Positions 27,945-37,567 of a stretch of DNA of 64,000 nucleotides are shown piece by piece. The translations under genes were made by a program, and so were the position numbers. Where the stretch lies: NCBI GenBank assembly GCA_030626025.1, contig DAOUPT010000008.1:1-64000 (forward strand). The letters run 5' to 3'. Numbering within the stretch: the stretch's first letter is position 1; each line of letters opens with the position of its first letter. Source of the stretch: Anderseniella sp. (lineage in GTDB: Bacteria > Pseudomonadota > Alphaproteobacteria > Rhizobiales > Aestuariivirgaceae). Below the pieces are notes generated by a model that searched no databases, had not been told where the DNA came from, and was given only the letters and a program-made list of their open reading frames with translations.

Positions 27945-29117
27945 ATGAACACCAAAAACACATATGAACTATTGCACCAAAAACTTGATCGCCGTTTTGC
28001 CTCCATCGCTGACCTAGAAAAAGCGGCAAAAAAGCGGATGCCGAAATTTGCCTTTGATTATCTGCACGGCGGTATCGGACGTGAAACAGCTCTGGACCGC
28101 AACCGCGCCGCCCTTGATGCCATTTGTTTGCGCCCCCAGCACATCACCAAGGGCTTTGAACCGCAATTGCAAACCGAACTTTTCGGTCAAACCTATGCGG
28201 CCCCTTTTGGCATTGCTCCCCTTGGCCTGTCTGGCGTGATTTGGCCTGATGCAGCAACCCTGCTGGCCCGCACTGCTCACAAGGCAAACATTCCATTTGT
28301 CTTGAGCACCGTTGCCACCACCAGTCTGGAAGACATCGCCAACACCGCGCCGCAAAACGCTTGGTTTCAACTTTATATGCCCAATGATGACACCGTAAAC
28401 CGCTCTCTCATCAAGCGGGCAATAACGGCTGGATACAAGGTATTGGTGGTAACTGTCGATGTGCCGTCTCTGGGTCGTCGCGAGCGCGATATCCGCAACG
28501 GCCTTTCAGTACCGCCCAAAATAAGCCTGAAAAACGTCATCGAGGCGGCCCTGCATCCGTCATGGTCGTTACAGACGCTCCGCAACGGGATGCCCGATTT
28601 CGCCAATCTCAGCCCCTATGTGCCAAAAGATGCCGACATGCGCACCGCCGCTGGTTATATCTCATCGCTGGCCCGCGGCCATGTGGGCATCGAAAGGTTA
28701 AAACAAGCACGCGACCTGTGGCCCGGCACACTGATTGTCAAGGGCATCATAAACCAGCAGGACGCCAAAGCGGCAAAAGACATCGGTTGCGATGGCATCA
28801 TCGTTTCAAATCACGGTGGGCGACAACTTGATGCAGTACCCTCCACCGCCCAATCGATCGCAGAAATTCGAAAAACCGTCGGTAAAAAATTCCCACTCCT
28901 GATCGACAGCGGCGTCAGAAGCGGCCTTGATATCGCCCGCCTGCTGGCCAGCGATGCCGATTTCGTTTTCCTTGGCCGCGGCTTTGCCTATGGCGTTGCC
29001 GCCCTTGGCCAGCGCGGCACTGACCACGCCAATTATATCCTCACCCAGGAATTGAAAAACACCATGTCCCAACTGGGCTGCCCGACCCCGAACCTGCTGG
29101 CCCGGACACTGGTTTAG
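27945..29117 (+). CDS. lldD: FMN-dependent alpha-hydroxy-acid dehydrogenase (L-lactate dehydrogenase-like)
   Basis: A 390 aa flavoenzyme of the LldD/glycolate-oxidase family that oxidises L-lactate or another 2-hydroxy acid and passes electrons to quinone or oxygen. Seen are FAFDYLHGGIGRE near the N-terminus, FGIAPLGLSG, WFQLYMPND, VTVDVPSLGRRERD, VKGI with the FMN-contacting Lys, the active-site SNHGGRQLD (near 286) and DSGVRSGLDIARLL. The substrate cannot be fixed from sequence; the symbol is for the family. It is monocistronic and divergent from the Ser-His repeat operon, with 190 bases between. Confidence 0.86.
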   Translation: MNTKNTYELLHQKLDRRFASIADLEKAAKKRMPKFAFDYLHGGIGRETALDRNRAALDAICLRPQHITKGFEPQLQTELFGQTYAAPFGIAPLGLSGVIWPDAATLLARTAHKANIPFVLSTVATTSLEDIANTAPQNAWFQLYMPNDDTVNRSLIKRAITAGYKVLVVTVDVPSLGRRERDIRNGLSVPPKISLKNVIEAALHPSWSLQTLRNGMPDFANLSPYVPKDADMRTAAGYISSLARGHVGIERLKQARDLWPGTLIVKGIINQQDAKAAKDIGCDGIIVSNHGGRQLDAVPSTAQSIAEIRKTVGKKFPLLIDSGVRSGLDIARLLASDADFVFLGRGFAYGVAALGQRGTDHANYILTQELKNTMSQLGCPTPNLLARTLV

Positions 29118-29286
29118 CCAGCAACCTACATACTCGTCACACTCGGGCTTGACCTTAGGATGACAAATTAGGGATGGTTTCGTTTAAACGCTCTCTTACT
29201 AGGGCAGCAAGTGTTGCCCCGGCGCCACTGCGCCGCGCCAGTGCAGGCCCGAACGTAGTGAGGATATGCCGTGAACGAAATAAAAC

Positions 29287-29319
29287 TAGAGTGATTCAGG
29301 CGTAGCCGGAAATGCTCTA
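29287..29319 (-). repeat. 33-bp TAGAG...CTCTA element at the stop of the PAS kinase gene
   Basis: Read on the minus strand the element starts TAGAGCATTTCC and ends CACTCTA, so its ends are inverted (TAGAG / CTCTA). Its first three bases are the TAG stop of the PAS kinase. The same TAGAGCATTT start is found at 33142, 33728 and both ends of the element at 47838-47942. Confidence 0.6.
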
Positions 29320-31425
29320 GTCGATGATCTCTTCACCAAGGGTTTCTGCAATCACCCTGCGCAGCTCATCACGGCGGAACGGTTTGGAGATCAGATTGTC
29401 TTTCAAACGCGGTTCTTCCTGATGCACCATGGCGCCTTTGGGATAGCCTGAAGCGTGAATGATTTTCAGGTCCGGGCGGATTTGTTCAGCCGCCTGTGAC
29501 AGGTCAAAACCGTTCATACCGCCGGGCATAACAACATCGGTAAACAGCAGGACAATGTCAGGCTGGTCCTGCAGAATTTGCAAAGCTTCAACCCCGTTGC
29601 AGGCCTGCACAACTTCATAACCAAAGCTTTCAAGAAAATCGACCGCCACCATACGCACAGCTTCCTGATCTTCGGTAACCAGAATTTTTTTCTTGGCCGA
29701 AACAGCCGGTTTTTCTTCTTTAACCTCTTCCTCGACCACATCAAGTCGCGGCAAATAAAGTTTAAACGAAGTGCCGTGGCCTTCCTCGCTATAAACCCGC
29801 ACATGACCACCTGATTGCTTGATAAAACCAAAAACCATCGAAAGCCCCAGACCGGTGCCCTTACCCACTTCCTTGGTGGTAAAAAACGGCTGGAATATTT
29901 TATCCATCACATGGGGCGTAATACCAGACCCCGTGTCTGAAACAGCAATCAGGATATAGTGCCCTGGCACCACCTCTTCATGCTCGCTGGCATAGGCTTC
30001 ATCAAGATAGGCAGGCGAGGTTTCAATCGTCAACCGACCGTTCTTGTCCATCGCATCACGGGCATTGATGGCAAGGTTTAGAATCGAACTTTCCAATTGC
30101 GTCGGATCTGCAGAAATAACCGGTGCGCCGTCCATCAAATCAACTTTCAGCTCAACCGACCCGCCAATTGACCGGGACAACATCGATCCCATATTCTCGA
30201 TAAGCTCATTGACCACAACATCCTGTGGAGCCAGCGGTTGGCGACGGGCAAAGGCCAGAAGCTGACGGGTCAGTTCAGAACCCTTGGTTGCAGCATCAAT
30301 AGCATCACGGGCCCGTTTGCTGGCTTTTTCATTACCTTCAAGGGCCTTTTCCACCAATTGCAGATTGCCGATCACCACGGTCAGCAAATTATTGAAATCG
30401 TGTGCGATGCCACCGGTTAGCTGACCAATTGCTTCCATTTTTTGCGCTTTGCGCAAATGCTCTTCAGCCCTGTGCCGGGTGGTCAGATCAACCACTTGCA
30501 CGATCAATTGCTCAATCTTGCCAAACCGGTCCCGCACACCTGAAATACTGGTCAATCCGTGAATGGACTTGTCATCGGCGCCTTTGAATCTCAGTTCAGC
30601 GTTAACCCCGGCATGCTGGCCTGACATCACCCGCGAAAACATCGCCTGCAATTTGTCCTGATCCGCATCGCTGACAAGTTCGGCCAGCCGTTTGCGTGAC
30701 AATTCCAGCTCACTTTGATTAAGCAACTCGGTCATCGCAACATTAGCTGCGGCAACGCGCCCGTCGGCGGTTAAAATCGCCATGCCGTGAGCTGCAGATT
30801 CAAACGACTCGCGAAACCGCTGTTCGCTCTGGCGTAACGCTGCCTGTGCTTCGGCCCGTTGCGACATGTCGGCAAACACCACGATAGATTTATCAACCCG
30901 CCCGGCGGCATTCTTATGGGCAACCGAGGACATCAGCATCTCAATTGTTTCGCCGTTTTTCTTGACCAGCTCAACATCGATATTCATAAATCGCCCGGTT
31001 TTAAACATATTCGGCAAGACATTTTCTTTTAACATCGCCCGCGATGACGATGTCAAAAGGTCAAGCGACGGCATACCGGCAATTTCCGCTCCAACATAAC
31101 CAAGCACATCAAGCACCGCTTGATTGGCATTGATAATCTTTCCCTCACCATCAATCGCCATCACCATCATTGGCAATTCAAACAGCAAATGTTCAAAAAC
31201 CGCTCGCGAATCCCGGGGGAAAAACTGTGCCAGTCCACTGCTGGTTCCATCACTAATGGCATCGGCAAAAGTATCGCCTGAGTGATTTGAGGTTTTATCA
31301 AAAACCGACGGTATTTCCTTTTCGGTGAACGGCACCCCGTAATCATTTACCTTCGGTGTTTCCTGACCGGTTTGCTCACTCGAAAACGAAACCACTCCAG
31401 AATCTTTACCAATTGTCCAAGTCAT
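29317..31425 (-). CDS. PAS-domain hybrid sensor histidine kinase with receiver
   Basis: A 702 aa cytoplasmic sensor without membrane segments. Two PAS domains lie near 90-205 (AIDGEGKIINANQAVLDVLGY) and 210-330 (ILTADGRVAAANVAMTELL), then a kinase core of the HWE-free type with His342 in GGIAHDFNNLLTVV, the N-box NLAINARDAMD and GTGLGLSMVFGFIKQSGG. A C-terminal receiver (about 575-700) has EDQEAVR and LLFTDVVMPGGMNG. The AHDFNN type often works with attached receivers as a self-contained relay. The ATG at 31425 is preferred to a TTG 24 bases earlier. The stop codon lies in a TAGAGCATTT element. Ligand and output are unknown. Confidence 0.9.
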   Translation of the reverse strand: MTWTIGKDSGVVSFSSEQTGQETPKVNDYGVPFTEKEIPSVFDKTSNHSGDTFADAISDGTSSGLAQFFPRDSRAVFEHLLFELPMMVMAIDGEGKIINANQAVLDVLGYVGAEIAGMPSLDLLTSSSRAMLKENVLPNMFKTGRFMNIDVELVKKNGETIEMLMSSVAHKNAAGRVDKSIVVFADMSQRAEAQAALRQSEQRFRESFESAAHGMAILTADGRVAAANVAMTELLNQSELELSRKRLAELVSDADQDKLQAMFSRVMSGQHAGVNAELRFKGADDKSIHGLTSISGVRDRFGKIEQLIVQVVDLTTRHRAEEHLRKAQKMEAIGQLTGGIAHDFNNLLTVVIGNLQLVEKALEGNEKASKRARDAIDAATKGSELTRQLLAFARRQPLAPQDVVVNELIENMGSMLSRSIGGSVELKVDLMDGAPVISADPTQLESSILNLAINARDAMDKNGRLTIETSPAYLDEAYASEHEEVVPGHYILIAVSDTGSGITPHVMDKIFQPFFTTKEVGKGTGLGLSMVFGFIKQSGGHVRVYSEEGHGTSFKLYLPRLDVVEEEVKEEKPAVSAKKKILVTEDQEAVRMVAVDFLESFGYEVVQACNGVEALQILQDQPDIVLLFTDVVMPGGMNGFDLSQAAEQIRPDLKIIHASGYPKGAMVHQEEPRLKDNLISKPFRRDELRRVIAETLGEEIID

Positions 31426-31604
31426 AGATAAAATCCAATATTTCCCCAATAAAGTTGGTTAATAAACTATCGCGCATTGGTAAATAGAGGGTTGTTAAAG
31501 TCGATAGAGTTACGTTGATCTGTTGTTAACCGCGTTTGATTGGGTTTATGGTAAACATCGGGTTAACAAAGACTCACCCCTCACGGCTTAATGGAGCACC
31601 ACCC

Positions 31605-33074
31605 ATGATAACCTACGCCATGTCTGTTCTGGCAGTCCTCTTCATTTGCGTCATTGGTCTGGCAGTCGCTGTAATAATCGTGATGTTCTTCATCGATAAA
31701 AACCAGACCAAAGACACGGTTCGCGCCAATTTTCCTGTCATCGGCCGCTTTCGTTCGTTTTTTTCATTCCTCGGTGAATTTTTCCGACAATACTTTTTCG
31801 CCATGGACCGCGAGGAAATGCCCTTTAACCGGGCCGAACGCGATTGGGTTTATCAATCAGCCAAGGGTGAGGACAATACCCAGGCTTTCGGCTCAACCCG
31901 CTCCCTATCGCCAGTCGGCACACCGATTTTCGTCAATGCCGCATTCCCGCCTCTTGATGATCATCTCGACCATGCCCATCCAGTTGTCATCGGCCCCTAC
32001 GCCAAACACCCCTATGAGGCCAAATCGATCATCAATATTTCGGCCATGAGTTTTGGTGCCCTGTCGCGCCCGGCGATCACCGCCCTGTCCAAAGGAGCCA
32101 AGCTGGCCGGCTGCTGGCTCAACACCGGCGAAGGTGGTATTTCACCCCATCATTTGAGCGGTGGTTGCGACATTGTTTTTCAGCTCGGCACGGCAAAATA
32201 TGGCGCCCGCGACAAGGACGGCAATCTTGATCCGGCAAAACTCAAAGCCATCGCTGACAAGCCAGAAGTGAAAATGATCGAACTGAAACTGGCCCAGGGT
32301 GCCAAGCCCGGCAAAGGCGGCATCCTGCCGGCCAGCAAGGTGACAGAAGAAATTGCCGACATTCGCGGCATACCGGCTGGTGAGGCTTCCATCTCTCCCA
32401 ACCGCCATCTTGATGCGGCAAACCTTGTCGAACTGCTCGACCTGATTGATCACATGCAGCAGGTGTCAGGATTGCCGGTCGGCTTTAAAACCGTTATCAG
32501 TTCGAAAACCTGGTGCGATGATCTGTGCATCGCCATCAAGCAGCGCGACATCAAAATGGCGCCTGATTTCATCACCGTTGATTCAGGCGATGGCGGCACC
32601 GGCGCTGCCCCAATGCCACTGATGGATAGCGTCGGTCTGCCAATCAGCGAAAGTCTGGTCATGCTGGTTGATGCCCTCAACAAACACGGGCTTAAAGACC
32701 GCATCAAGGTCATTGCCTCGGGCAAGCTGATCACCCCGGCGCAGGTTGCCTGGGCCTATTGTGTTGGCGCTGACTTTGTTAACTCAGCCCGTGGCTTCAT
32801 GTTTGCCCTTGGCTGCATCCAGGCCCTTAAATGCAACAAAAACACCTGCCCGACCGGCATCACCACCCATGACGCCCGCTTGCAGCAAGGGCTTGATCCA
32901 GAGAACAAAGCTGAACGGATCAAACGTTATGTCGGCAAAATCCGCTACGGCACCGGCATCATCGCCCACTCCTGCGGTGTTGACAATCCGCGCTCACTTG
33001 AACGCAAACATGTCCGGATCGTCCAGCACGATGGGAAATCGCTTCCCTTGGACGAGCTTCATCCCCCACAATAA
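31605..33074 (+). CDS. Membrane-anchored FMN-binding glutamate-synthase-like protein
   Basis: A 489 aa protein with an N-terminal membrane helix (MITYAMSVLAVLFICVIGLAVAVIIVMFF) and a domain like the FMN/Fe-S synthase domain of glutamate synthase: INISAMSFGALSRPAITALSKGA, NTGEGGISPHH, GAKPGKGGILPASKVT, VDSGDGGTGAAP, and CIQALKCNKNTCPTGITTH with cysteines for a 3Fe-4S cluster. It has no glutamine amidotransferase domain. Such stand-alone proteins are widespread, and the ammonia source and reaction are not settled. GGAG lies eight bases before the ATG; the frame upstream lacks a good start. Confidence 0.87.
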   Translation: MITYAMSVLAVLFICVIGLAVAVIIVMFFIDKNQTKDTVRANFPVIGRFRSFFSFLGEFFRQYFFAMDREEMPFNRAERDWVYQSAKGEDNTQAFGSTRSLSPVGTPIFVNAAFPPLDDHLDHAHPVVIGPYAKHPYEAKSIINISAMSFGALSRPAITALSKGAKLAGCWLNTGEGGISPHHLSGGCDIVFQLGTAKYGARDKDGNLDPAKLKAIADKPEVKMIELKLAQGAKPGKGGILPASKVTEEIADIRGIPAGEASISPNRHLDAANLVELLDLIDHMQQVSGLPVGFKTVISSKTWCDDLCIAIKQRDIKMAPDFITVDSGDGGTGAAPMPLMDSVGLPISESLVMLVDALNKHGLKDRIKVIASGKLITPAQVAWAYCVGADFVNSARGFMFALGCIQALKCNKNTCPTGITTHDARLQQGLDPENKAERIKRYVGKIRYGTGIIAHSCGVDNPRSLERKHVRIVQHDGKSLPLDELHPPQ

Positions 33075-33316
33075 GTTTACCGTCCAGTATAGTCGGAAGC
33101 AAAACAGTGCAGCATGAATTATAGACACGCTTTCGGAATAATAGAGCATTTTTATCAATATAAACCATATATTTTCTGACTGAATTGCAATTTAAAATTT
33201 ACAATTCCCCAACAAACACAATTTCGCCCGATATTTTTAACAATGTTTACAAATTAAGTTACCTTGACGATTCGCGCTTAATTTCGGACCATTTTTACAT
33301 TAACGAGGGAAAAATC

Positions 33317-33730
33317 ATGACCAGTAAACTTCCGTCAGTATTATTGCTTGGCCTTGGCCTTGCGGCATTACCAATTTCCATTCCTGTTGATCTATCAACA
33401 GATGGCTTCACCATGAAAGCATATGCCCAAGGCGCTAGTGGCGGTGCTGGTGGAAATAGTGGCGGCGGCGGCGGTGCTGGTGGAAATAGCGGCGGCGGTG
33501 CTGGCGGCGAAAGTGGTTCAGGTGGAAACAGCGGCGGCGGCGCTGCCAATGCATCAGATGCTGGAATTGCGGGAGCTGATCACGCCTCAGAGTCTGGAAA
33601 GGCTCATGCAAGCGAAAATTCTGCTGTTGCCGGCCGCCCGGCAGCTGACCCTGAAGCTGAAGAAAGCACTGCCGCATCACCCGCCCCGATAGGTGAGCCA
33701 ACAAACATCATTCCTGGCGCAACTGACTAG
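33317..33730 (+). CDS. Gly-rich small secreted protein
   Basis: A 137 aa protein starting MTSKLPSVLLLGLGLAALPI, with a signal peptide and then a Gly/Ser/Asn low-complexity stretch (NSGGGGGAGGNSGGG, about 38-76), an Ala/Glu/His-rich middle and a Pro/Ala end. GAGGGA lies just before the ATG, which decides the start. I do not recognise a family; similar Gly-rich secreted proteins are often surface or matrix components. Its TAG stop is the first codon of a TAGAGCATTT element. Confidence 0.6.
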   Translation: MTSKLPSVLLLGLGLAALPISIPVDLSTDGFTMKAYAQGASGGAGGNSGGGGGAGGNSGGGAGGESGSGGNSGGGAANASDAGIAGADHASESGKAHASENSAVAGRPAADPEAEESTAASPAPIGEPTNIIPGATD

Positions 33731-33792
33731 AGCATTTTGGGTTCAGAATGAACACGAAATGCCTGTCTAACGAATTGACAATGTTGCGTTCA
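33728..33792 (+). repeat. Copy of the TAGAGCATTT dispersed element
   Basis: About 65 bases match the right half (reverse complement) of the element at 47838-47942 with 9 mismatches by eye (about 86 percent). The match begins at TAGAGCATTTTGGGTTCAG and fades after GCGTTC. The left base triplet is the stop codon of the Gly-rich gene. The second terminal repeat is not visible, so this copy is truncated or decayed. Confidence 0.7.
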
Positions 33793-33887
33793 AACGGCTT
33801 CACAAATCTCGGTCCTTCATCACCGGTACAAGGCTGGTGGTGAGGGGCGAGTAATGAACACAACCAAGCGCAAAATAACATGGCACA

Positions 33888-35600
33888 CTACCCCGCGCCA
33901 GATAAGCCTTCTAAACGGGGCATCAACTCAAGCAAGTGACGCGAATAATCTGTTTGCGGGGCTTCAAACAGGTCTTCGGTATCAGCCACCTCCACCAGCT
34001 TGCCATCACGCATTACCGCCACCCGGTCACAGACCTGACGAATGACCGGCAGGTCATGGCTGATGAACAGCATGGTCAGGGAAAGCTCTTCCTGCAAATC
34101 CTTGAGTAAATTTAGCACCTGCGCCTGAATGGACACATCAAGCGCCGATGTCGGCTCATCGCAAATCAAGAACCGCGGTCGGGTTGCCAATGCCCGGGCG
34201 ATAGAAATCCGCTGACGCTGACCGCCGGAAAATTCATGCGGGAATTTTTTCGCCGCAATGGCCCCCAGTCCCACATGATCAAGCAGATCATTGACGATGG
34301 ATTTTACTTCGGCATTGGATGACGCCAATTTATGAAACTTGATCGGTTCGGCAACAATATCACCCACCCGCATGCGCCCGTTAAGCGATGAGAACGGGTC
34401 CTGAAAAATCATCTGCATCTGGCGCCGGTAATGATTGGCAACTCTGCGTGATCCAAGAGCAGTCAGATCGGTGCCATCAAAAATCACCTGACCGCCAAAC
34501 GGTTTGTAAATTCCGCAAATTAACCGGGCAACCGTAGACTTGCCAGAACCCGATTCGCCCACCAGCCCAAAAACTTCACCTTCGCGAATATCAAACGACA
34601 CATCATCAACCGCCCGCAGATATTTGCGTTTTGATTTAAACACCGAATCGACAGTCAAAAACCGCATCTCAAGGTTTTTGATACTTATCAAATGATCACT
34701 TTTAGGCTTGTCAAAATCACGCGCCTGACCCAGCCAATGGGTTTTGATATCAATCGGCTTGTAGGGCACTCCGGCTTCTTCAATATATTCAACCAGCGGA
34801 AACCGATGCAAGCGCTTGTCCGGTCGCGGCACCGCCGAAATCAGACTGCGGGTATAGGGATGATCAGGATTGCCAAGAATTTTCCGGGTCGGCCCGATTT
34901 CAACCACATCACCACGATACATCACCATAACTCGATCACAAACATCCGATATCACCCCCATATCATGGGTAATGATGATCATCCCAACCCCGGTTTCCTT
35001 AACCAGCTTGCGCATCAAATCAAGAATTTGCGCCTGAATGGAAACATCCAGCGCCGTGGTTGGCTCATCAGCCAAAATTACATCAGGTTCAGCGCACAGC
35101 GATAACGCAATTACCACCCGCTGACGCATGCCGCCGGAAAACTGATGCGGATAATGCTTGATGCGAATGGCCGGTTCGGGAATGCCGACCTTTTCAAGCA
35201 TTTCAATTGACCGTTCCAGCGCCTGTTTATTGTTCATCGGCAAGTGGGTTGTGATCGTTTCAACCAATTGCTCTTGAATGGTTTGCAGTGGATTGAGTGA
35301 GGTCAGCGGGTCCTGAAAAATCATCCCAATCCGCTTGCCACGAATTTTGCGCATCTGCTCAAGCGACAAACCGTCAATGCGCTCACCTTCAAGAAACACT
35401 TTGCCTTTCGGCATGATCCCCGGCGGGTCAAGCAAATCAAGAACCGCATTGGCAATGGTTGATTTGCCAGCCCCCGACTCGCCCACAATGCCTAAAATCT
35501 CACCTGAAGCCAGTTCAAGATTAACATCTTTTGCAGCCACCACAGACCCGCGCCGTGATGGAAACTCAACCCGCATACCCTCAATTTTCAGCAACGTCAT
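33888..35600 (-). CDS. Peptide-type ABC transporter, two fused ATPase domains (DppD-DppF type)
   Basis: A 570 aa protein with two complete ABC cassettes. The first has GESGAGKST, FSGGMRQRVVIALSL and LADEPTTALDVS; the second (from about 290) has GESGSGKST, FSGGQRQRISIARAL and CDEPTSALDVS. Each is followed by an oligopeptide-type C-terminal motif (MVMYRGDVVEIGPT, AVMRDGKLVEVAD). Peptide/nickel importers normally use two separate ATPases, so this is the fused form. The ATG at 35600 lies 5 bases after the upstream permease stop; the longer frame starts inside that gene and is not used. It is the last gene of the transporter set. Confidence 0.93.
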   Translation of the reverse strand: MTLLKIEGMRVEFPSRRGSVVAAKDVNLELASGEILGIVGESGAGKSTIANAVLDLLDPPGIMPKGKVFLEGERIDGLSLEQMRKIRGKRIGMIFQDPLTSLNPLQTIQEQLVETITTHLPMNNKQALERSIEMLEKVGIPEPAIRIKHYPHQFSGGMRQRVVIALSLCAEPDVILADEPTTALDVSIQAQILDLMRKLVKETGVGMIIITHDMGVISDVCDRVMVMYRGDVVEIGPTRKILGNPDHPYTRSLISAVPRPDKRLHRFPLVEYIEEAGVPYKPIDIKTHWLGQARDFDKPKSDHLISIKNLEMRFLTVDSVFKSKRKYLRAVDDVSFDIREGEVFGLVGESGSGKSTVARLICGIYKPFGGQVIFDGTDLTALGSRRVANHYRRQMQMIFQDPFSSLNGRMRVGDIVAEPIKFHKLASSNAEVKSIVNDLLDHVGLGAIAAKKFPHEFSGGQRQRISIARALATRPRFLICDEPTSALDVSIQAQVLNLLKDLQEELSLTMLFISHDLPVIRQVCDRVAVMRDGKLVEVADTEDLFEAPQTDYSRHLLELMPRLEGLSGAG

Positions 35601-35605
35601 TTCGC

Positions 35606-36535
35606 TTACCTCAACTTCGGATTTAGCGCATCGCGCAGCCAGTCGCCAAGGATATTGACGGCCAGAACCAGAATAACCAGTGCCAGTCCCGGAAATACCG
35701 TTATCCACCACTCACCGGAAAACAGATAATCATTACCAACCCGGATCAACGTTCCAAGCGATGGCGAGGTCGGCGGCACCCCGACACCAAGAAAACTCAA
35801 TGTCGCTTCGGTGATAACCGCCAACGCCAATTGTATCGTTGCAATCACCAACACCGGCCCCATGACATTGGGCAGGATGTGGCGCAGCAGGATCAGTGGT
35901 TGCGGCAGGCCGATAACCTGGGCTGCCTGCACATATTCCTTGGTCCGCTCAACCATCGTCGATGACCGCACCGTGCGGGCATATTGCACCCAAAAGCTGA
36001 GCGCAATAGCAACAATCAGCACATAAACAGCCAGTTCATCATGACTGCCTTTGGGCAGAATTCCGCGCACAATCCCGTCAACCAGCAGAGCAATCAAAAT
36101 GGCCGGGAAGGACAATTGCACATCAGCAATCCGCATCAGCACCGCATCAACCCAACCACCCGAATAACCGGCAACCAGACCAACCACAATACCAATAATC
36201 ATCGCAAAAATTACCGACAGAAAACCAACCAGCAACGATACCCGGCTGCCATACAAAATCGTTGACAGCACATCACGGCCCTGATCATCGGTTCCCAGCA
36301 AAAATTTGCTGGTGCCATCTTCCATCCATACCGGTGGTTTGAGATTGTCCATCAAATCAAACTGGGCCAGATCAAACGGATTAAAAGGAGCCACATAAGT
36401 CGCAAACACCGATGAAAAAATCATAATGAATGTAACAATAGACGCTACAACGACCAGCGGAGAGGATTTGAAACTCCACCAGATATCACTGTCAAAAAAC
36501 CGCCGCCAAAAGTCTTTAAAGTATTCTGGCATCAA
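35606..36535 (-). CDS. Peptide-type ABC transporter permease (DppC-like)
   Basis: A 309 aa inner-membrane permease. It has a cytoplasmic N-terminal tail, a first helix near 27-50 (PLVVVASIVTFIMIFSSVFA), a periplasmic segment with FLLGTDDQGRDVLS typical of DppC/OppC, and five more helices. The EAA loop that contacts the ATPase is near EYVQAAQVIGLPQPLILLRHILPN. It overlaps the other permease by 4 bases, so they are translationally coupled. Confidence 0.93.
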   Translation of the reverse strand: MMPEYFKDFWRRFFDSDIWWSFKSSPLVVVASIVTFIMIFSSVFATYVAPFNPFDLAQFDLMDNLKPPVWMEDGTSKFLLGTDDQGRDVLSTILYGSRVSLLVGFLSVIFAMIIGIVVGLVAGYSGGWVDAVLMRIADVQLSFPAILIALLVDGIVRGILPKGSHDELAVYVLIVAIALSFWVQYARTVRSSTMVERTKEYVQAAQVIGLPQPLILLRHILPNVMGPVLVIATIQLALAVITEATLSFLGVGVPPTSPSLGTLIRVGNDYLFSGEWWITVFPGLALVILVLAVNILGDWLRDALNPKLR

Positions 36536-37497
36536 TCCATCCTCAATCGTGGATCAATGGCATAATACAAAACATCAACCACTAAATTTATAAGAACAAA
36601 AACAAAAGCAATCAGCAGCAAATATGCCGACATAATCGGAATATCAACTTCCTCAATGGCTTGAATAAACAGCAACCCCATGCCCGGCCACTGGAACACG
36701 CTCTCGGTAATAATTGCAAAAGCAATCAGCGAGCCGATCTGCAAACCGATAATGGTAATCACCGGCACCAGGGTATTTTTAAGCGCATGGGAAAAGCTGA
36801 TTGAGCGTTCCCGCAAGCCGCGGGCCCGGGCAAATTTGATATAGTCAGAACGCAGCACCTCAAGCATCTCGGCTCTTATCAGCCGGACAATCAGTGTCAT
36901 CTGGAAAATCGCCAGCGTTATCGCCGGCATGATCAGCGACTTCCAGCCGCTGATGGTTAAAAACCCCGTCGTCCACCAGCCCAGATCAACCACGTCACCG
37001 CGCCCAAAGGTCGGTAACCATTGCAGCATCACACCAAAAAACAAAATTAGAAAAATACCAATCAAGAAAGTTGGCAGCGAAATCCCGATCAGTGACAGGG
37101 TCATAAACCCTTGCGCTAACCAGCTGTCACGCCTGAGGGCCGTAAAAACCCCCATCGGAATGCCAACCAGCAAAGCAAGAAATGCCGATAACAGGGACAA
37201 CTCCAGCGTCGCTGGAAACCGCTCGGCAATCAGTTCCCTAACCGGTTTGCGCAACCGGTAAGAACGACCGAACTCGCCCTGCACGGCATTTTTAACAAAA
37301 TGGCCAAACTGGGTAAAAATACTGCCATTAAGGCCAAGGTCTTCCTTGAGTTGTTCCCGCTCGGCCAAAGATGTATCCTGACCGACCATATTGGCAATTG
37401 GATCACCGACAAACTGAAACATTGCAAAGGCAATAAGCGCAACAGTCAGCATAACCATTGCAGCCTGAAACAACCTTCTGCCGATAAACAAAAACAT
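36532..37497 (-). CDS. Peptide-type ABC transporter permease (DppB-like)
   Basis: A 321 aa permease with six probable helices, N-terminal FIGRRLFQAAMVMLTVALIAF, the DppB-typical FGRSYRLRKPVRELIAERFPATLELS and an EAA loop in YIKFARARGLRERSISFSHALKN. It forms the channel with the DppC-like protein. It begins 70 bases after the substrate-binding gene, with a hairpin between. Confidence 0.93.
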   Translation of the reverse strand: MFLFIGRRLFQAAMVMLTVALIAFAMFQFVGDPIANMVGQDTSLAEREQLKEDLGLNGSIFTQFGHFVKNAVQGEFGRSYRLRKPVRELIAERFPATLELSLLSAFLALLVGIPMGVFTALRRDSWLAQGFMTLSLIGISLPTFLIGIFLILFFGVMLQWLPTFGRGDVVDLGWWTTGFLTISGWKSLIMPAITLAIFQMTLIVRLIRAEMLEVLRSDYIKFARARGLRERSISFSHALKNTLVPVITIIGLQIGSLIAFAIITESVFQWPGMGLLFIQAIEEVDIPIMSAYLLLIAFVFVLINLVVDVLYYAIDPRLRMD

Positions 37498-37509
37498 GAA
37501 AAACCCGAA

Positions 37510-37553
37510 AAATTGAAAAAGAAAACCTGCCCTCCCAAGTCAGAAGGACAGGT
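37510..37553 (-). terminator. Hairpin between binding-protein and permease genes (attenuator-like)
   Basis: On the minus strand, a 9-bp stem with one mismatch (ACCTGTCCT / AGGGCAGGT) is followed by a T-rich run. It follows the substrate-binding protein stop and precedes the permease start. Partial termination or 3'-end protection here would give more binding protein than permease, as in other ABC operons; this is inference. Confidence 0.6.
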
Positions 37554-37567
37554 GTTTTGTCAGGTTT

